From: Bacilli bacterium
Lineage (GTDB): Bacteria; Bacillota_I; Bacilli_A; RF39; UBA660
DNA: 13,234 nucleotides
Direction: 5' to 3'
NCBI GenBank assembly: GCA_022793145.1
Contig: JAAWCI010000049.1
Coordinates: forward strand, 1-13,234
Numbering within the stretch: position 1 is the first letter of the stretch; each line of letters begins with the position of its first letter. Made by a program: the position numbers and the translations under genes. This document shows positions 5,686 to 11,797 of the stretch, in pieces. Below the pieces are notes generated by a model, which was not told where the DNA came from, ran no database searches, and saw only the letters and a list, made by a program, of their open reading frames with translations.

Positions 5686-6567
5686 ATGGAAAAATATCAA
5701 ACTCCAGTAATGAATCTAAACTTGGTGAGAACTTTTGTCATTGTGGGTCAATCAAAAGATTTAAATGATGCAGCTCATAAATTGGATATTGATAGAACCA
5801 ATGTATCTAGACATATTGCTGCTTTAGAATCCATTTATGAAACAAAATTACTGAATAATGATTCTAAAACATTTGAACTCACAGAAGATGGGAAAAAACT
5901 GTTTGATGATTATGAGAAAGCGTATAACTTAATGTTTGCAGCAGAAAAGAATTTCAGACAAGGAAAATCTCTTAACACGGGGAGACTTACAATTGGATTT
6001 TCATCTGATGTTGACCCAAATTTTGTGAATAGAAAGATTGAACTATTTAAAAAGAAATATCCAAATGTAGTAATCAAAATATTAGTATTACCGACCCAAG
6101 ACTTGTATGATAAGCTTGCTCAATTTTATATGGACTTTATTATAGATACTCCAATTGACAGCATTCAAAAGGTAAAAAATATTGAAATGAAAGAATTAGG
6201 AAAAGAACCATTTTGTATTGCTTATTCTAAAAAACTTTATAATTTGAAAATAGAATCTATAAAAGATTTAGATAATTTACCATTAATTCTCCCAATTAGT
6301 GCGAAAAAAGAACGATCAGAATTTGACAAAATATTAGAAAAAGAAGAGATCAATAAGAATATATCATTAGAAGTAGATGATTATCATTTTGCTTTAGAAT
6401 ATGCGAAAAGTGGTTTAGGATTTGCTTTGCTTCCAAAACGCTGCGTTACAGAAGAATTGTTGATTGTTGATATTGATCTTACAAAAACAATATCAGTTGC
6501 CTATATCGAAAAAAATCTTTGCCCTGCAGCTAAAAAATTACTAGAAGAATTTGATTTGATAAAATAA
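5686..6567 (+). CDS. LysR-type transcriptional regulator
   Basis: This 293-residue protein has the standard LysR size and plan. A winged helix-turn-helix covers about residues 11-70, with the recognition segment DIDRTNVSRHIAALE matching the family pattern. A periplasmic-binding-like effector domain runs from about 99 (GRLTIGF) to the end. I chose ATG 5686 because GGGAGGGG lies just before it; an in-frame ATG 15 bases earlier overlaps that ribosome site. LysR regulators usually bind as tetramers, respond to a small molecule and often control a divergent gene. Here the divergent gene encodes the Pro/Glu-rich protein, while the radical SAM operon lies downstream after a terminator. Either could be its target, and the effector is unknown. 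Confidence 0.93.
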   Translation: MEKYQTPVMNLNLVRTFVIVGQSKDLNDAAHKLDIDRTNVSRHIAALESIYETKLLNNDSKTFELTEDGKKLFDDYEKAYNLMFAAEKNFRQGKSLNTGRLTIGFSSDVDPNFVNRKIELFKKKYPNVVIKILVLPTQDLYDKLAQFYMDFIIDTPIDSIQKVKNIEMKELGKEPFCIAYSKKLYNLKIESIKDLDNLPLILPISAKKERSEFDKILEKEEINKNISLEVDDYHFALEYAKSGLGFALLPKRCVTEELLIVDIDLTKTISVAYIEKNLCPAAKKLLEEFDLIK

Positions 6568-6588
6568 CGAATTATGAATATATTATGA

Positions 6589-6617
6589 AAAAGCCATTAT
6601 CTCAATGGTTTTTTTGC
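6589..6617 (+). terminator. Terminator of the LysR-type gene
   Basis: AAGCCATT (6591-6598) pairs with AATGGTTT (6604-6611) with one G-U pair, flanked by A residues before and a T run after. It separates the regulator from the radical SAM gene and shows that an in-frame ATG at 6585 for the latter is not a real start. Confidence 0.8.
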
Positions 6618-6668
6618 ATTCACGCAGAATCGATTGTAAAATTGCATCACTTCATTTCTAATATAGTG

Positions 6669-6677
6669 TGTTATTAT
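6669..6677 (+). promoter_or_regulatory. Possible extended -10 promoter of the radical SAM operon
   Basis: TGTTATTAT provides a TG element and a 5-of-6 -10 box. The -35 region (around TTCATT at 6651) is poor, which would suit a promoter needing an activator. Confidence 0.35.
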
Positions 6678-6704
6678 AAAAAGCAATTTAGTGAGGTGAT
6701 TTAT

Positions 6705-7826
6705 ATGGCAGTAGTAGAAATGCATTCTAGTTGGTTAGCAATCAATTCTGTAGTAGGATGTCCAAATGGTTGTGAATATTGTTTATTACAAGCAACGGGG
6801 CACAACAAATGTATTCCAAAAGCAATTGCAACTCCAAAGGAAGCTGTAGAAGAACTTTTAAAATTTCAATATTATGATGAAGCGATACCTGTTTGTTTAC
6901 TCCCAAATACAGATGTTTTTGTAAACCTTCATAATATTAATTATTTATTTGAACTATTTAATGAAATAGAAAATCATCAAGTAAAAAATGAATTGATTAT
7001 TATTACCAAATGTGCAATTCCAAATATTGTAATTGAAAAAGTGCTTGATTTAAAAAGGAAAGGTATACATGTTATTTTCTATATTAGTTATTCTGGTCTT
7101 GGAAAAGAATATGAACCAAGCATTTCAGAACAAGCCTTATTAGATAACTTTAGAAAGCTTGCCGAAAATGGGATTGATGTAATTCACTACTTTAGACCTT
7201 TTTTGCCAGATAATTCAAGCCCTGAACAAATCACTAAAATATTAGATGAAGTAAGTCTATATACAGATGTATCTGTTACAACAGGACTTGCACTGATTGA
7301 GACCTTTATTGATAAAATTGATTTTTGGAAGTCAATTAAAGCAAATCGAGAACAGTGCTTAAAAGCTAACTGCGTTTGGACCGATACAGCCTGGGATTAC
7401 TTTCAAAATAATTATAATCATACCCAACAAATATTTCAAACGAATACATGTGGACTAAATGCAAAGTTAAATAGACCTTCTCCTCAGTATTATGGAACAC
7501 AGGAATGTTTAAATTATAATCATTGTAGTAAAGAACAACGTGAAAGATGTAGAAAACATCATGTAGAAATGAATCGAGAATTAACAAAAGCAAGATGTTC
7601 TAGATTATTAGAGAAACTTGGCTTTGATATTACAAATGTTGAATTTGTGTTTGATAAGTATGGAAGTTTAGAACTAAAGAATATTGAGCTAAAAATTTGC
7701 GATGCTTCTTATTTATCTTATGTCTTAGGAGTAAAAGTTTATATTAAAACAAATAATATTGTTTCGAACACTTATAATTCTACATTAAATGGAGCCACTC
7801 CTCTTGTTTTAAAGGTAGGAAGATAA
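6705..7826 (+). CDS. Radical SAM enzyme, spore-photoproduct-lyase-like architecture
   Basis: This 373-residue protein carries the radical SAM signature Cys19-Pro-Asn-Gly-Cys23-Glu-Tyr-Cys26 (CPNGCEYC), which should hold a 4Fe-4S cluster and cleave S-adenosylmethionine. The layout after it resembles spore photoproduct lyase and related DNA-photolyase-like radical SAM proteins: CLLQ after the motif, LPNTDVFVNL, then IIITKCAIP, ISYSGLG and FRPFLPDN. A Cys/His-rich C-terminal segment (NTCGLN near 248, then ECLNYNHC and RCRKHH) could bind a second cluster or zinc. ATG 6705 has GAGGTGAT five bases before it. The stop is one base from the ATG of the MazG/Nudix gene, so the two are translationally coupled and probably act together on a nucleotide or nucleic-acid substrate. 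The reaction cannot be read from sequence. Confidence 0.88.
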   Translation: MAVVEMHSSWLAINSVVGCPNGCEYCLLQATGHNKCIPKAIATPKEAVEELLKFQYYDEAIPVCLLPNTDVFVNLHNINYLFELFNEIENHQVKNELIIITKCAIPNIVIEKVLDLKRKGIHVIFYISYSGLGKEYEPSISEQALLDNFRKLAENGIDVIHYFRPFLPDNSSPEQITKILDEVSLYTDVSVTTGLALIETFIDKIDFWKSIKANREQCLKANCVWTDTAWDYFQNNYNHTQQIFQTNTCGLNAKLNRPSPQYYGTQECLNYNHCSKEQRERCRKHHVEMNRELTKARCSRLLEKLGFDITNVEFVFDKYGSLELKNIELKICDASYLSYVLGVKVYIKTNNIVSNTYNSTLNGATPLVLKVGR

Positions 7827-7827
7827 T

Positions 7828-9261
7828 ATGATTGAGTTTTTAGATCATCATTTAGAAAGTGCTATAAAACTTGTACATGATTTTGATAAAACAAAAGAAA
7901 AAAAATGGGAAGCAAAAGATTACTTAAATGAACTTTATGTACAATTGGGTCATGTTTATAATGTTTTGTATGGTGATCCATATGTGAATGAAAGAAATAG
8001 AAAAATTGATAATTTAGGTGATGAGTTATCAGATGTATTACTACAACTGATTAATTTAGCTGATCTTTTAAATATTGATATGTACGAGATGAAATCTTTT
8101 GAGAAAGAAGATTACCAAGATATAAATGGATTTCCGATTCTTCTAGGACAACTTTCTGAAGTGATTATGGAAATGAGTAATTGTCGATTTAAAAAAGAAA
8201 GAAGTGGATATCGTACAAGTCATGATTTTGCAAAAGAACGAATTTTCAAATTATTTATAATTACTTATAATATTGCTATGAAATATGATTTAGATATGAT
8301 AAAAGAATTTGGGGATATGGTAGAAGATGCGAATGGTTTCTTAAGTCGATTTGAACCAAAAAAAGCAGAATATATAGATATCTATGATGAGAAAGAAAGA
8401 TATCTTGGTTATTCAGAAAAAAAGAAAGCGCATGAACTAGGACTTTTTCACAAAGTTATTGGTTGTTTGATATTAAGCAAAGAAAAAATATATTTCCAGC
8501 TTAAAAATCCAAAACATAATGGAGTGCATGAAAAAGAATATTTAGAAATTACAGCAGGAGGCCACTTAATGTCTGGGGAAACATTAAAAGGTGGGGTACG
8601 TGAAATAGAAGAAGAAACGGGGTTAAACGTCTTATTTGAAGATCTTACTTTTTTAGAAAAAAGAATCTGTGATAAAAGAATAAAAGAGGATTATATTATA
8701 AAAGAGTTTCAATATTTTTATTATTTAGACATCCATCATTTTTCACTATTGAATTTTAAAAATTATGATAAAGAAGAAATCGTTAGTTTTGTAGAACTAA
8801 AAATTAATGATGTCATTCACTTATTAAATGGAAAAAGAAAAAGAATAAAAGGGAAAAAAATAAAAGAAGAAAAAGAAGTAGAAATGATAGTAACATTAGA
8901 TGATTTTGATCCAGACTTTTTAGAGGAAGGACTATATCATACATTATTACATAAAATAAAGAATAAAAGGGTAAATACAAAAAAGAAATTAAAAAGAATA
9001 AAAGGGATTCATAGAAAAGCAAATACAATCAACCGAAAAGATTTTATTAGAAATGGATTATGTTTTTCTGTAACAATAGATGAAGAACAAGAAAATTATA
9101 TCGTTGGTTTAACAATTGACCAGAAAGAGGGGCTATTAGAAAAGGTATTTCAAAATTATAACGTTGCAATGAAATATTTTGAAAGGCTCATTAGTTATGT
9201 AGAAAATACAGCAGGAAGTGAAATCATTACAGACTGCTATGAAGAAAAACATGGGAAGTAA
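7828..9261 (+). CDS. MazG-like / Nudix fusion protein
   Basis: This 477-residue multidomain protein has three parts. Residues 1-185 are all helical with a MazG-type signature, GDELSDVLLQLINLADLL (Glu66, Asp69). The first half of the metal motif, around 33-43 (LNELYVQLGHV), lacks the usual EExxE acidic residues. A second, more degenerate copy is possible at about 150-180. Residues 205-330 are a Nudix domain with box G245-HLMSG-E251-...-R258-E-I-E-E-E-T-G-L266, in which the gap between E251 and R258 is one residue shorter than the textbook pattern. Residues 335-400 contain two very basic stretches (KRKRIKGKK; KKKLKRIKG), followed by an unrecognised end domain. Both catalytic families cleave nucleoside di- or triphosphate derivatives. 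Coupling to the radical SAM gene suggests handling of its product or by-product. A terminator follows. Confidence 0.85.
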   Translation: MIEFLDHHLESAIKLVHDFDKTKEKKWEAKDYLNELYVQLGHVYNVLYGDPYVNERNRKIDNLGDELSDVLLQLINLADLLNIDMYEMKSFEKEDYQDINGFPILLGQLSEVIMEMSNCRFKKERSGYRTSHDFAKERIFKLFIITYNIAMKYDLDMIKEFGDMVEDANGFLSRFEPKKAEYIDIYDEKERYLGYSEKKKAHELGLFHKVIGCLILSKEKIYFQLKNPKHNGVHEKEYLEITAGGHLMSGETLKGGVREIEEETGLNVLFEDLTFLEKRICDKRIKEDYIIKEFQYFYYLDIHHFSLLNFKNYDKEEIVSFVELKINDVIHLLNGKRKRIKGKKIKEEKEVEMIVTLDDFDPDFLEEGLYHTLLHKIKNKRVNTKKKLKRIKGIHRKANTINRKDFIRNGLCFSVTIDEEQENYIVGLTIDQKEGLLEKVFQNYNVAMKYFERLISYVENTAGSEIITDCYEEKHGK

Positions 9262-9278
9262 TTTACATGTTTTTTTTG
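9246..9278 (+). terminator. Terminator of the radical SAM / MazG-Nudix operon
   Basis: AAAACATG (9246-9253) pairs with CATGTTTT (9266-9273), and the T run reaches eight or more. The stop codon lies in the loop. Confidence 0.75.
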
Positions 9279-9456
9279 TGATGATTTGAAAAGTAAAATG
9301 ATAATTTAGAAAATTTTTTTATATTAGACAATACATTGTTTACTTATTTCTTTATTTAGAAAGGAAAAACTAAAATTTAAAGTACTGAAAAAATACTAAA
9401 AAATTGCCTGAATTTTAGCTCTATTATTTTAATGATTGTCATGATACAATTGATAT

Positions 9457-9491
9457 AAATAGAAATTTTAACGAAACATTTCTATTTTTTT
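9457..9491 (+). terminator. Orphan terminator upstream of the ArpU-like gene
   Basis: AAATAGAAAT (9457-9466) pairs perfectly with ATTTCTATTT (9478-9487), followed by more T residues. No gene ends here. It is followed within ten bases by a strong ribosome site, so it may be an attenuator. Confidence 0.7.
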
Positions 9492-9513
9492 ATTTCTGGA
9501 GGTGCAAAAACGC

Positions 9514-9537
9514 ATGAATTTGTGCAAAAAAACTTGA
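9514..9537 (+). CDS. Possible seven-codon leader frame
   Basis: A strong GGAGGTG site (9498-9504) stands nine bases before ATG 9514, which reads MNLCKKT and stops at a TGA embedded in the next -35 box. It may be a leader peptide or the stub of a deleted gene. Confidence 0.25.
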   Translation: MNLCKKT

Positions 9538-9570
9538 CATTTTTTGGAAATCAGTTAAAATAAGTGTCAA
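9534..9570 (+). promoter_or_regulatory. Promoter and inverted-repeat operator of the ArpU-like gene
   Basis: A perfect TTGACA (9534-9539) and TAAAAT (9556-9561) are 16 bases apart. The reverse complement of the -35 box, TGTCAA, stands at 9565-9570, so the two arms flank the -10 box. This suggests a repressor or autoregulator site. Confidence 0.7.
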
Positions 9571-9588
9571 TTAGTCAGGGGGAGAGGT

Positions 9589-10017
9589 ATGAAATTATTA
9601 CTTCCAAAGGAGAACTTACAAAAATATAACCTAAGAGATATTGTCCGAGAGGTATATCAATTGTTTAATGATTATAATGCAAAAAAACTTATGATGAAAG
9701 CATATGGTGAAAAAACGTTATCAAGAACGATACATTTAGAACGCATGAAGCCACATCATAGTGATCCAGTTTTTGCTGCAACTTTAAAAAGAGAACGTTT
9801 AAAAGCAGAAGTTGAACAATTTAATAAGAAACTTAAAAATTTAAAATTGACAATGACAGAAGAAGAAAAGAAAGTCTTTAAATGGTGTGTAGAAGATCGA
9901 AAAACAGAGTATGAGCTTTGTGATTTGTTGCATAAGTCTTCAAAAACAGTGCATTTGATTAAAAAAAGTTGTTATGTGAAAATAGCCCTTCACTTTGGAC
10001 TAGTTGACGTAGATTGA
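9589..10017 (+). CDS. ArpU-like phage late-gene regulator
   Basis: This 142-residue protein starts at ATG 9589 directly behind GGGGGAGAGG. The C-terminal part, about residues 88-140 (TEEEKKVFKWCVEDRKTEYE followed by a helix pair), looks like a sigma-region-4 type helix-turn-helix. The N-terminal half is basic and helical. Size and layout fit the ArpU/RinA-like phage regulators, which in Gram-positive phages switch on the packaging and late genes and normally stand just before terminase. Here no terminase follows: the next genes are small regulators and then tail genes. The gene has its own strong promoter with an inverted repeat and no obvious terminator before the next promoter. The family call is from pattern only. 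Confidence 0.6.
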   Translation: MKLLLPKENLQKYNLRDIVREVYQLFNDYNAKKLMMKAYGEKTLSRTIHLERMKPHHSDPVFAATLKRERLKAEVEQFNKKLKNLKLTMTEEEKKVFKWCVEDRKTEYELCDLLHKSSKTVHLIKKSCYVKIALHFGLVDVD

Positions 10018-10066
10018 TCATAGTTTATGCAAGAAATATGCAATTAGTTAATGAAAAAAGGAATTG

Positions 10067-10075
10067 TGTTATAAT
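10067..10075 (+). promoter_or_regulatory. Extended -10 promoter of the zinc-ribbon membrane protein gene
   Basis: TGTTATAAT gives a perfect -10 box (10070-10075) with a TG element. The -35 region (GTTAAT near 10047) is weak. It lies 25 bases before the ATG at 10101. Confidence 0.6.
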
Positions 10076-10100
10076 GTATTTAGTAAGGAGTAGTAGTTGT

Positions 10101-10766
10101 ATGAAAAAGAAGTTTTGTGAAAATTGTGGACAGCCATTAGAAAGTGAGCAGGACGTTTGCTTATCTTGTGGGAGTAAATTAGAAAAGCCAGTAGAAAAAA
10201 AATCAAAAAATAAGAAAGTAGCTATTATTGTTGCTGTAGTTGTTTCTATATTGTTAGTAGCAGGTATTGCATTAGGCGTAATTTTAAAAATAAAAAATGA
10301 CGAAATCAGAAAGCAAGAAGCTTTACAAGAGGCAGTAAAGCAATATAAGGAAGATGCTTATTTATTTAATCTTAGTATGTTAATTTCACTTGCAGATATT
10401 GAAACAGTTGGAAATGATATATCCTCTTATTGGAGAGATTATATTTATAATAAAAAGTATTTAAGTGTTGATGATGCAGTGCAAAGTGCATTAAACAAAA
10501 ACAGGAGTTTAATTGAAACTATTAATAAAAATAAAATTACCATTGAAAGTGATTATAAAAAGTTATTAAGTCTGCCAGACGAGAATGATAGTGAACTGAT
10601 AGAAATAAAAGCAAAAATTAAAGAGTTATATAGTGAATATTATGATTTTTATGATATTGTAATAACTCCAACTGGAAACTATAATTCATTTAGAACAGAG
10701 TTTACTTCTCATGATGGTTCTGCTATAAAGAAATATGATGAACTAAATACATTATTAGGTCATTAA
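10101..10766 (+). CDS. Zinc-ribbon membrane protein
   Basis: This 221-residue protein begins with a zinc ribbon, Cys6-x2-Cys9 and Cys20-x2-Cys23 (CENCG, CLSCG). A Lys-rich stretch, one strong transmembrane helix at about residues 39-62 and a long polar helical domain outside the membrane follow, with no further motif. Similar zinc_ribbon plus single-helix proteins are common and mostly uncharacterised in Bacillota. I chose ATG 10101, which has AAGGAG ten bases upstream and a promoter just before that; the frame is open further up but without a ribosome site. It has its own promoter and terminator, so it is an independent unit inside the phage-derived block. It could be a host-altering cargo gene or an envelope sensor. 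Confidence 0.8.
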   Translation: MKKKFCENCGQPLESEQDVCLSCGSKLEKPVEKKSKNKKVAIIVAVVVSILLVAGIALGVILKIKNDEIRKQEALQEAVKQYKEDAYLFNLSMLISLADIETVGNDISSYWRDYIYNKKYLSVDDAVQSALNKNRSLIETINKNKITIESDYKKLLSLPDENDSELIEIKAKIKELYSEYYDFYDIVITPTGNYNSFRTEFTSHDGSAIKKYDELNTLLGH

Positions 10767-10773
10767 TAAATGT

Positions 10774-10803
10774 GCTCCTATTACTAAATAGGAGTTCTTT
10801 TTT
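10774..10803 (+). terminator. Terminator of the zinc-ribbon gene
   Basis: CTCCTATT (10775-10782) pairs perfectly with AATAGGAG (10787-10794), followed by a T-rich run. Confidence 0.85.
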
Positions 10804-10832
10804 AATAATAGGTAACTATTATTTTTTTTTTT
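10804..10832 (+). terminator. Second terminator, running straight into a ribosome site
   Basis: AATAATAG (10804-10811) pairs perfectly with CTATTATT (10816-10823) around GTAA, and eleven T residues (10822-10832) follow. The T run abuts the GGAGG of the next gene, so this is an attenuator candidate. A TATTAT inside the right arm (10818-10823) could instead be a weak -10 box. Confidence 0.65.
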
Positions 10833-10845
10833 GGAGGTTTTTTGT

Positions 10846-11058
10846 ATGTATATAGATAAAAATGATACAAGTTTTATTGTGTATTTAATTAGAAAGTATC
10901 AAATAAGATTTGATTCTATTGATGATTATTTGTTTTGGTTATATAGAAGTTTTTCAAATTCTAATAAGATAAAGTATTATCAAACATTAGAAGAAGATAT
11001 TATTTTATATAGTAATATTCAAACAGGAAAGGAAGATAAAGATGGGGCGCTTGAATAA
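10846..11058 (+). CDS. Small paralogous protein A (IDDYLxWLY family)
   Basis: This 70-residue soluble protein of unknown function shares a 38-residue core with the next gene: IDDYLFWLY, then N-x-N and YYQTLEEDI. About 21 of 38 core positions are identical. The aromatic-rich helical core has no catalytic or metal motif, so a small protein-protein or DNA-contact role is likely but unproven. ATG 10846 has TTGGAGG nine bases before it. The gene overlaps the next by 17 bases, and that one overlaps the LexA-like gene, making a compact three-gene operon. No convincing promoter exists between the double terminator and this start. Confidence 0.7.
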   Translation: MYIDKNDTSFIVYLIRKYQIRFDSIDDYLFWLYRSFSNSNKIKYYQTLEEDIILYSNIQTGKEDKDGALE

Positions 11059-11251
11059 ACAATCTACTTTTGTTAGTTTTATGTCTCATAGTTATAGAAG
11101 ACATCAAGTAGTATTTCATTTTATAGATGATTATTTATTATGGTTATATGAGGAGTTATGTAATTATAATGAGACTATGTATTATCAGACATTAGAAGAA
11201 GATATCGTAAAGTTTTGTGAATTTCAGGAAAGGTGGAAAAGAGGATGTTAA
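11042..11251 (+). CDS. Small paralogous protein B (IDDYLxWLY family)
   Basis: This 69-residue protein is a tandem paralogue of the gene before it. Its core FIDDYLLWLY, N-x-N and YYQTLEEDI aligns without gaps, and 25 of 26 bases match between 10975-11000 and 11180-11205, so the duplication is fairly recent or under selection. The N-terminal part is more basic (SHSYRRHQ) than in paralogue A. ATG 11042 lies inside the end of paralogue A, with GGAAAGGAAG serving as ribosome site. Its own end overlaps the LexA-like start. Function unknown; divergence of the flanks with a kept core suggests a heteromeric pair. Confidence 0.7.
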   Translation: MGRLNKQSTFVSFMSHSYRRHQVVFHFIDDYLLWLYEELCNYNETMYYQTLEEDIVKFCEFQERWKRGC

Positions 11252-11463
11252 CAAACAAACAAAAACAGGTTTTTAATGCAATTGAATATTTGATAGAAGA
11301 AAAAGGGTACTCGCCAACTTATCAAGAAATAGCGGATTTATTAAATGTGAAAAATGTAAGTAATATATTTAATATTGTTATGAATTTAGAAAAAAAAGGA
11401 TATGTCTCTACAAAACAAGGAAAAAGTAGAACCATTATGATTGTAAAAAATAATCATGAATAA
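11245..11463 (+). CDS. Stand-alone LexA-type DNA-binding domain
   Basis: These 72 residues match the N-terminal winged helix of LexA: LTNKQKQVFNAIEYLIEEKG, SPTYQEIADLLNV, a recognition helix and LEKKGYVSTKQGKSRTI, where LexA has the SPT-x-REIA, LE-x-KG and SRAI patterns. The self-cleaving serine peptidase domain (Ser/Lys dyad) of full LexA is absent: the protein ends just after the DNA-binding domain. It therefore cannot be inactivated by RecA-stimulated cleavage in the usual way and needs another control, perhaps its small co-encoded neighbours. ATG 11245 has AGGTGG eight bases before it and overlaps paralogue B. It lies just before the tail genes and is a candidate regulator of them. Confidence 0.82.
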   Translation: MLTNKQKQVFNAIEYLIEEKGYSPTYQEIADLLNVKNVSNIFNIVMNLEKKGYVSTKQGKSRTIMIVKNNHE

Positions 11464-11535
11464 TCTTGTTTTATAAATATAAAAAAATCTTTAAATGGAA
11501 ATAATGATGATAAAAAATAAATCTGTTATTGACTG

Positions 11536-11561
11536 AAAACTCGAAAATATTTTCGAGTTTT
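11536..11561. promoter_or_regulatory. 26-bp perfect palindrome, candidate operator
   Basis: AAAACTCGAAAAT is followed directly by its exact reverse complement, with no spacer. A perfect palindrome of this length, placed between a LexA-type DNA-binding protein gene and the tail operon, is a good operator candidate. It could also act as a bidirectional terminator, although only four T residues follow the stem. Confidence 0.55.
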
Positions 11562-11609
11562 GAACTCTATCCATTGTATGAATTCAAAAGTCCATGTATA
11601 AATGTAATC

Positions 11610-11643
11610 GAACAAGCGGATTTTATCCCTTATCTGTTTGTTC
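11610..11643 (+). repeat. 12-bp hairpin with two G-U pairs
   Basis: GAACAAGCGGAT (11610-11621) pairs along its whole length with ATCTGTTTGTTC (11632-11643) if two G-U wobbles are allowed. The wobbles favour an RNA rather than DNA structure on the plus strand. It overlaps the possible gene fragment. Confidence 0.35.
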
Positions 11644-11797
11644 ATAAAGTGCTGTTGAAACGTTATGTTTCTCAAATTAAGAAAAAGTATGAAATTTTTA
11701 ATTACTAAAAATCCAATGGGGATAAACCAAGTAAAGAATTAATTATTATGTTAGTCAAATTAAAAATATTCATATAACTTTTAGGAAGGTGTTAAAA

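Larger units (their letters stand above)
9279..9588. other. Intergenic control region before the phage-derived block
   Basis: No gene longer than a few codons is visible. In order there are an A+T-rich stretch, an orphan terminator (9457-9491), a GGAGGTG ribosome site with a seven-codon frame (9514-9537), a GTGCAAAAA direct repeat 20 bases apart (9502 and 9522), and the promoter of the ArpU-like gene. Confidence 0.5.
11529..11708 (+). pseudogene. Possible gene fragment
   Basis: An open frame of 59 codons from TTG 11529 to TAA 11706-11708 reads like real protein: ELYPLYEFKSPCINVIEQAD, then PYLFVHKVLLKRYVSQIKKK. It has no ATG and no ribosome site. A ribosome-site-poor ATG frame (MMIKNKSVID) just upstream is offset by one base, so a frameshifted gene is possible. 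It overlaps both palindromic elements, which makes a purely regulatory reading equally likely. Confidence 0.25.
11464..11797. other. Region between regulators and tail operon
   Basis: About 330 bases hold no convincing gene. They contain a 26-bp perfect palindrome (11536-11561), a G-U-containing hairpin (11610-11643) and a frame without a proper start (11529-11708). A weak -10-like TATAAC stands at 11773-11778, upstream of the first tail gene. Confidence 0.5.

Noticed and set aside
6585..6704. In-frame 40-codon N-terminal extension of the radical SAM protein
   Set aside because: It overlaps the terminator of the LysR-type gene, has no ribosome site, and the ATG at 6705 has a strong GAGGTGAT.
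6705..7826. Viperin-type antiviral radical SAM enzyme
   Set aside because: The cluster motif CPNGCEYC and the following CLLQ and ITK segments resemble photoproduct-lyase-like proteins rather than viperin, and no nucleotide kinase gene is adjacent.
8813..9028. Leftward 71-codon Leu/Phe-rich frame
   Set aside because: It is the complement of the Lys-rich part of the MazG-Nudix gene; the apparent hydrophobic protein is a by-product of A-rich coding DNA.
10014..10100. Upstream extension of the zinc-ribbon protein
   Set aside because: The stretch contains the extended -10 promoter and the AAGGAG site of the ATG at 10101, and it has no ribosome site of its own.
11610..11643. SOS box (CGAAC-N4-GTTCG type)
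   Set aside because: The GAACAA and TTGTTC arms are 22 bases apart, far too distant for a Gram-positive LexA site.
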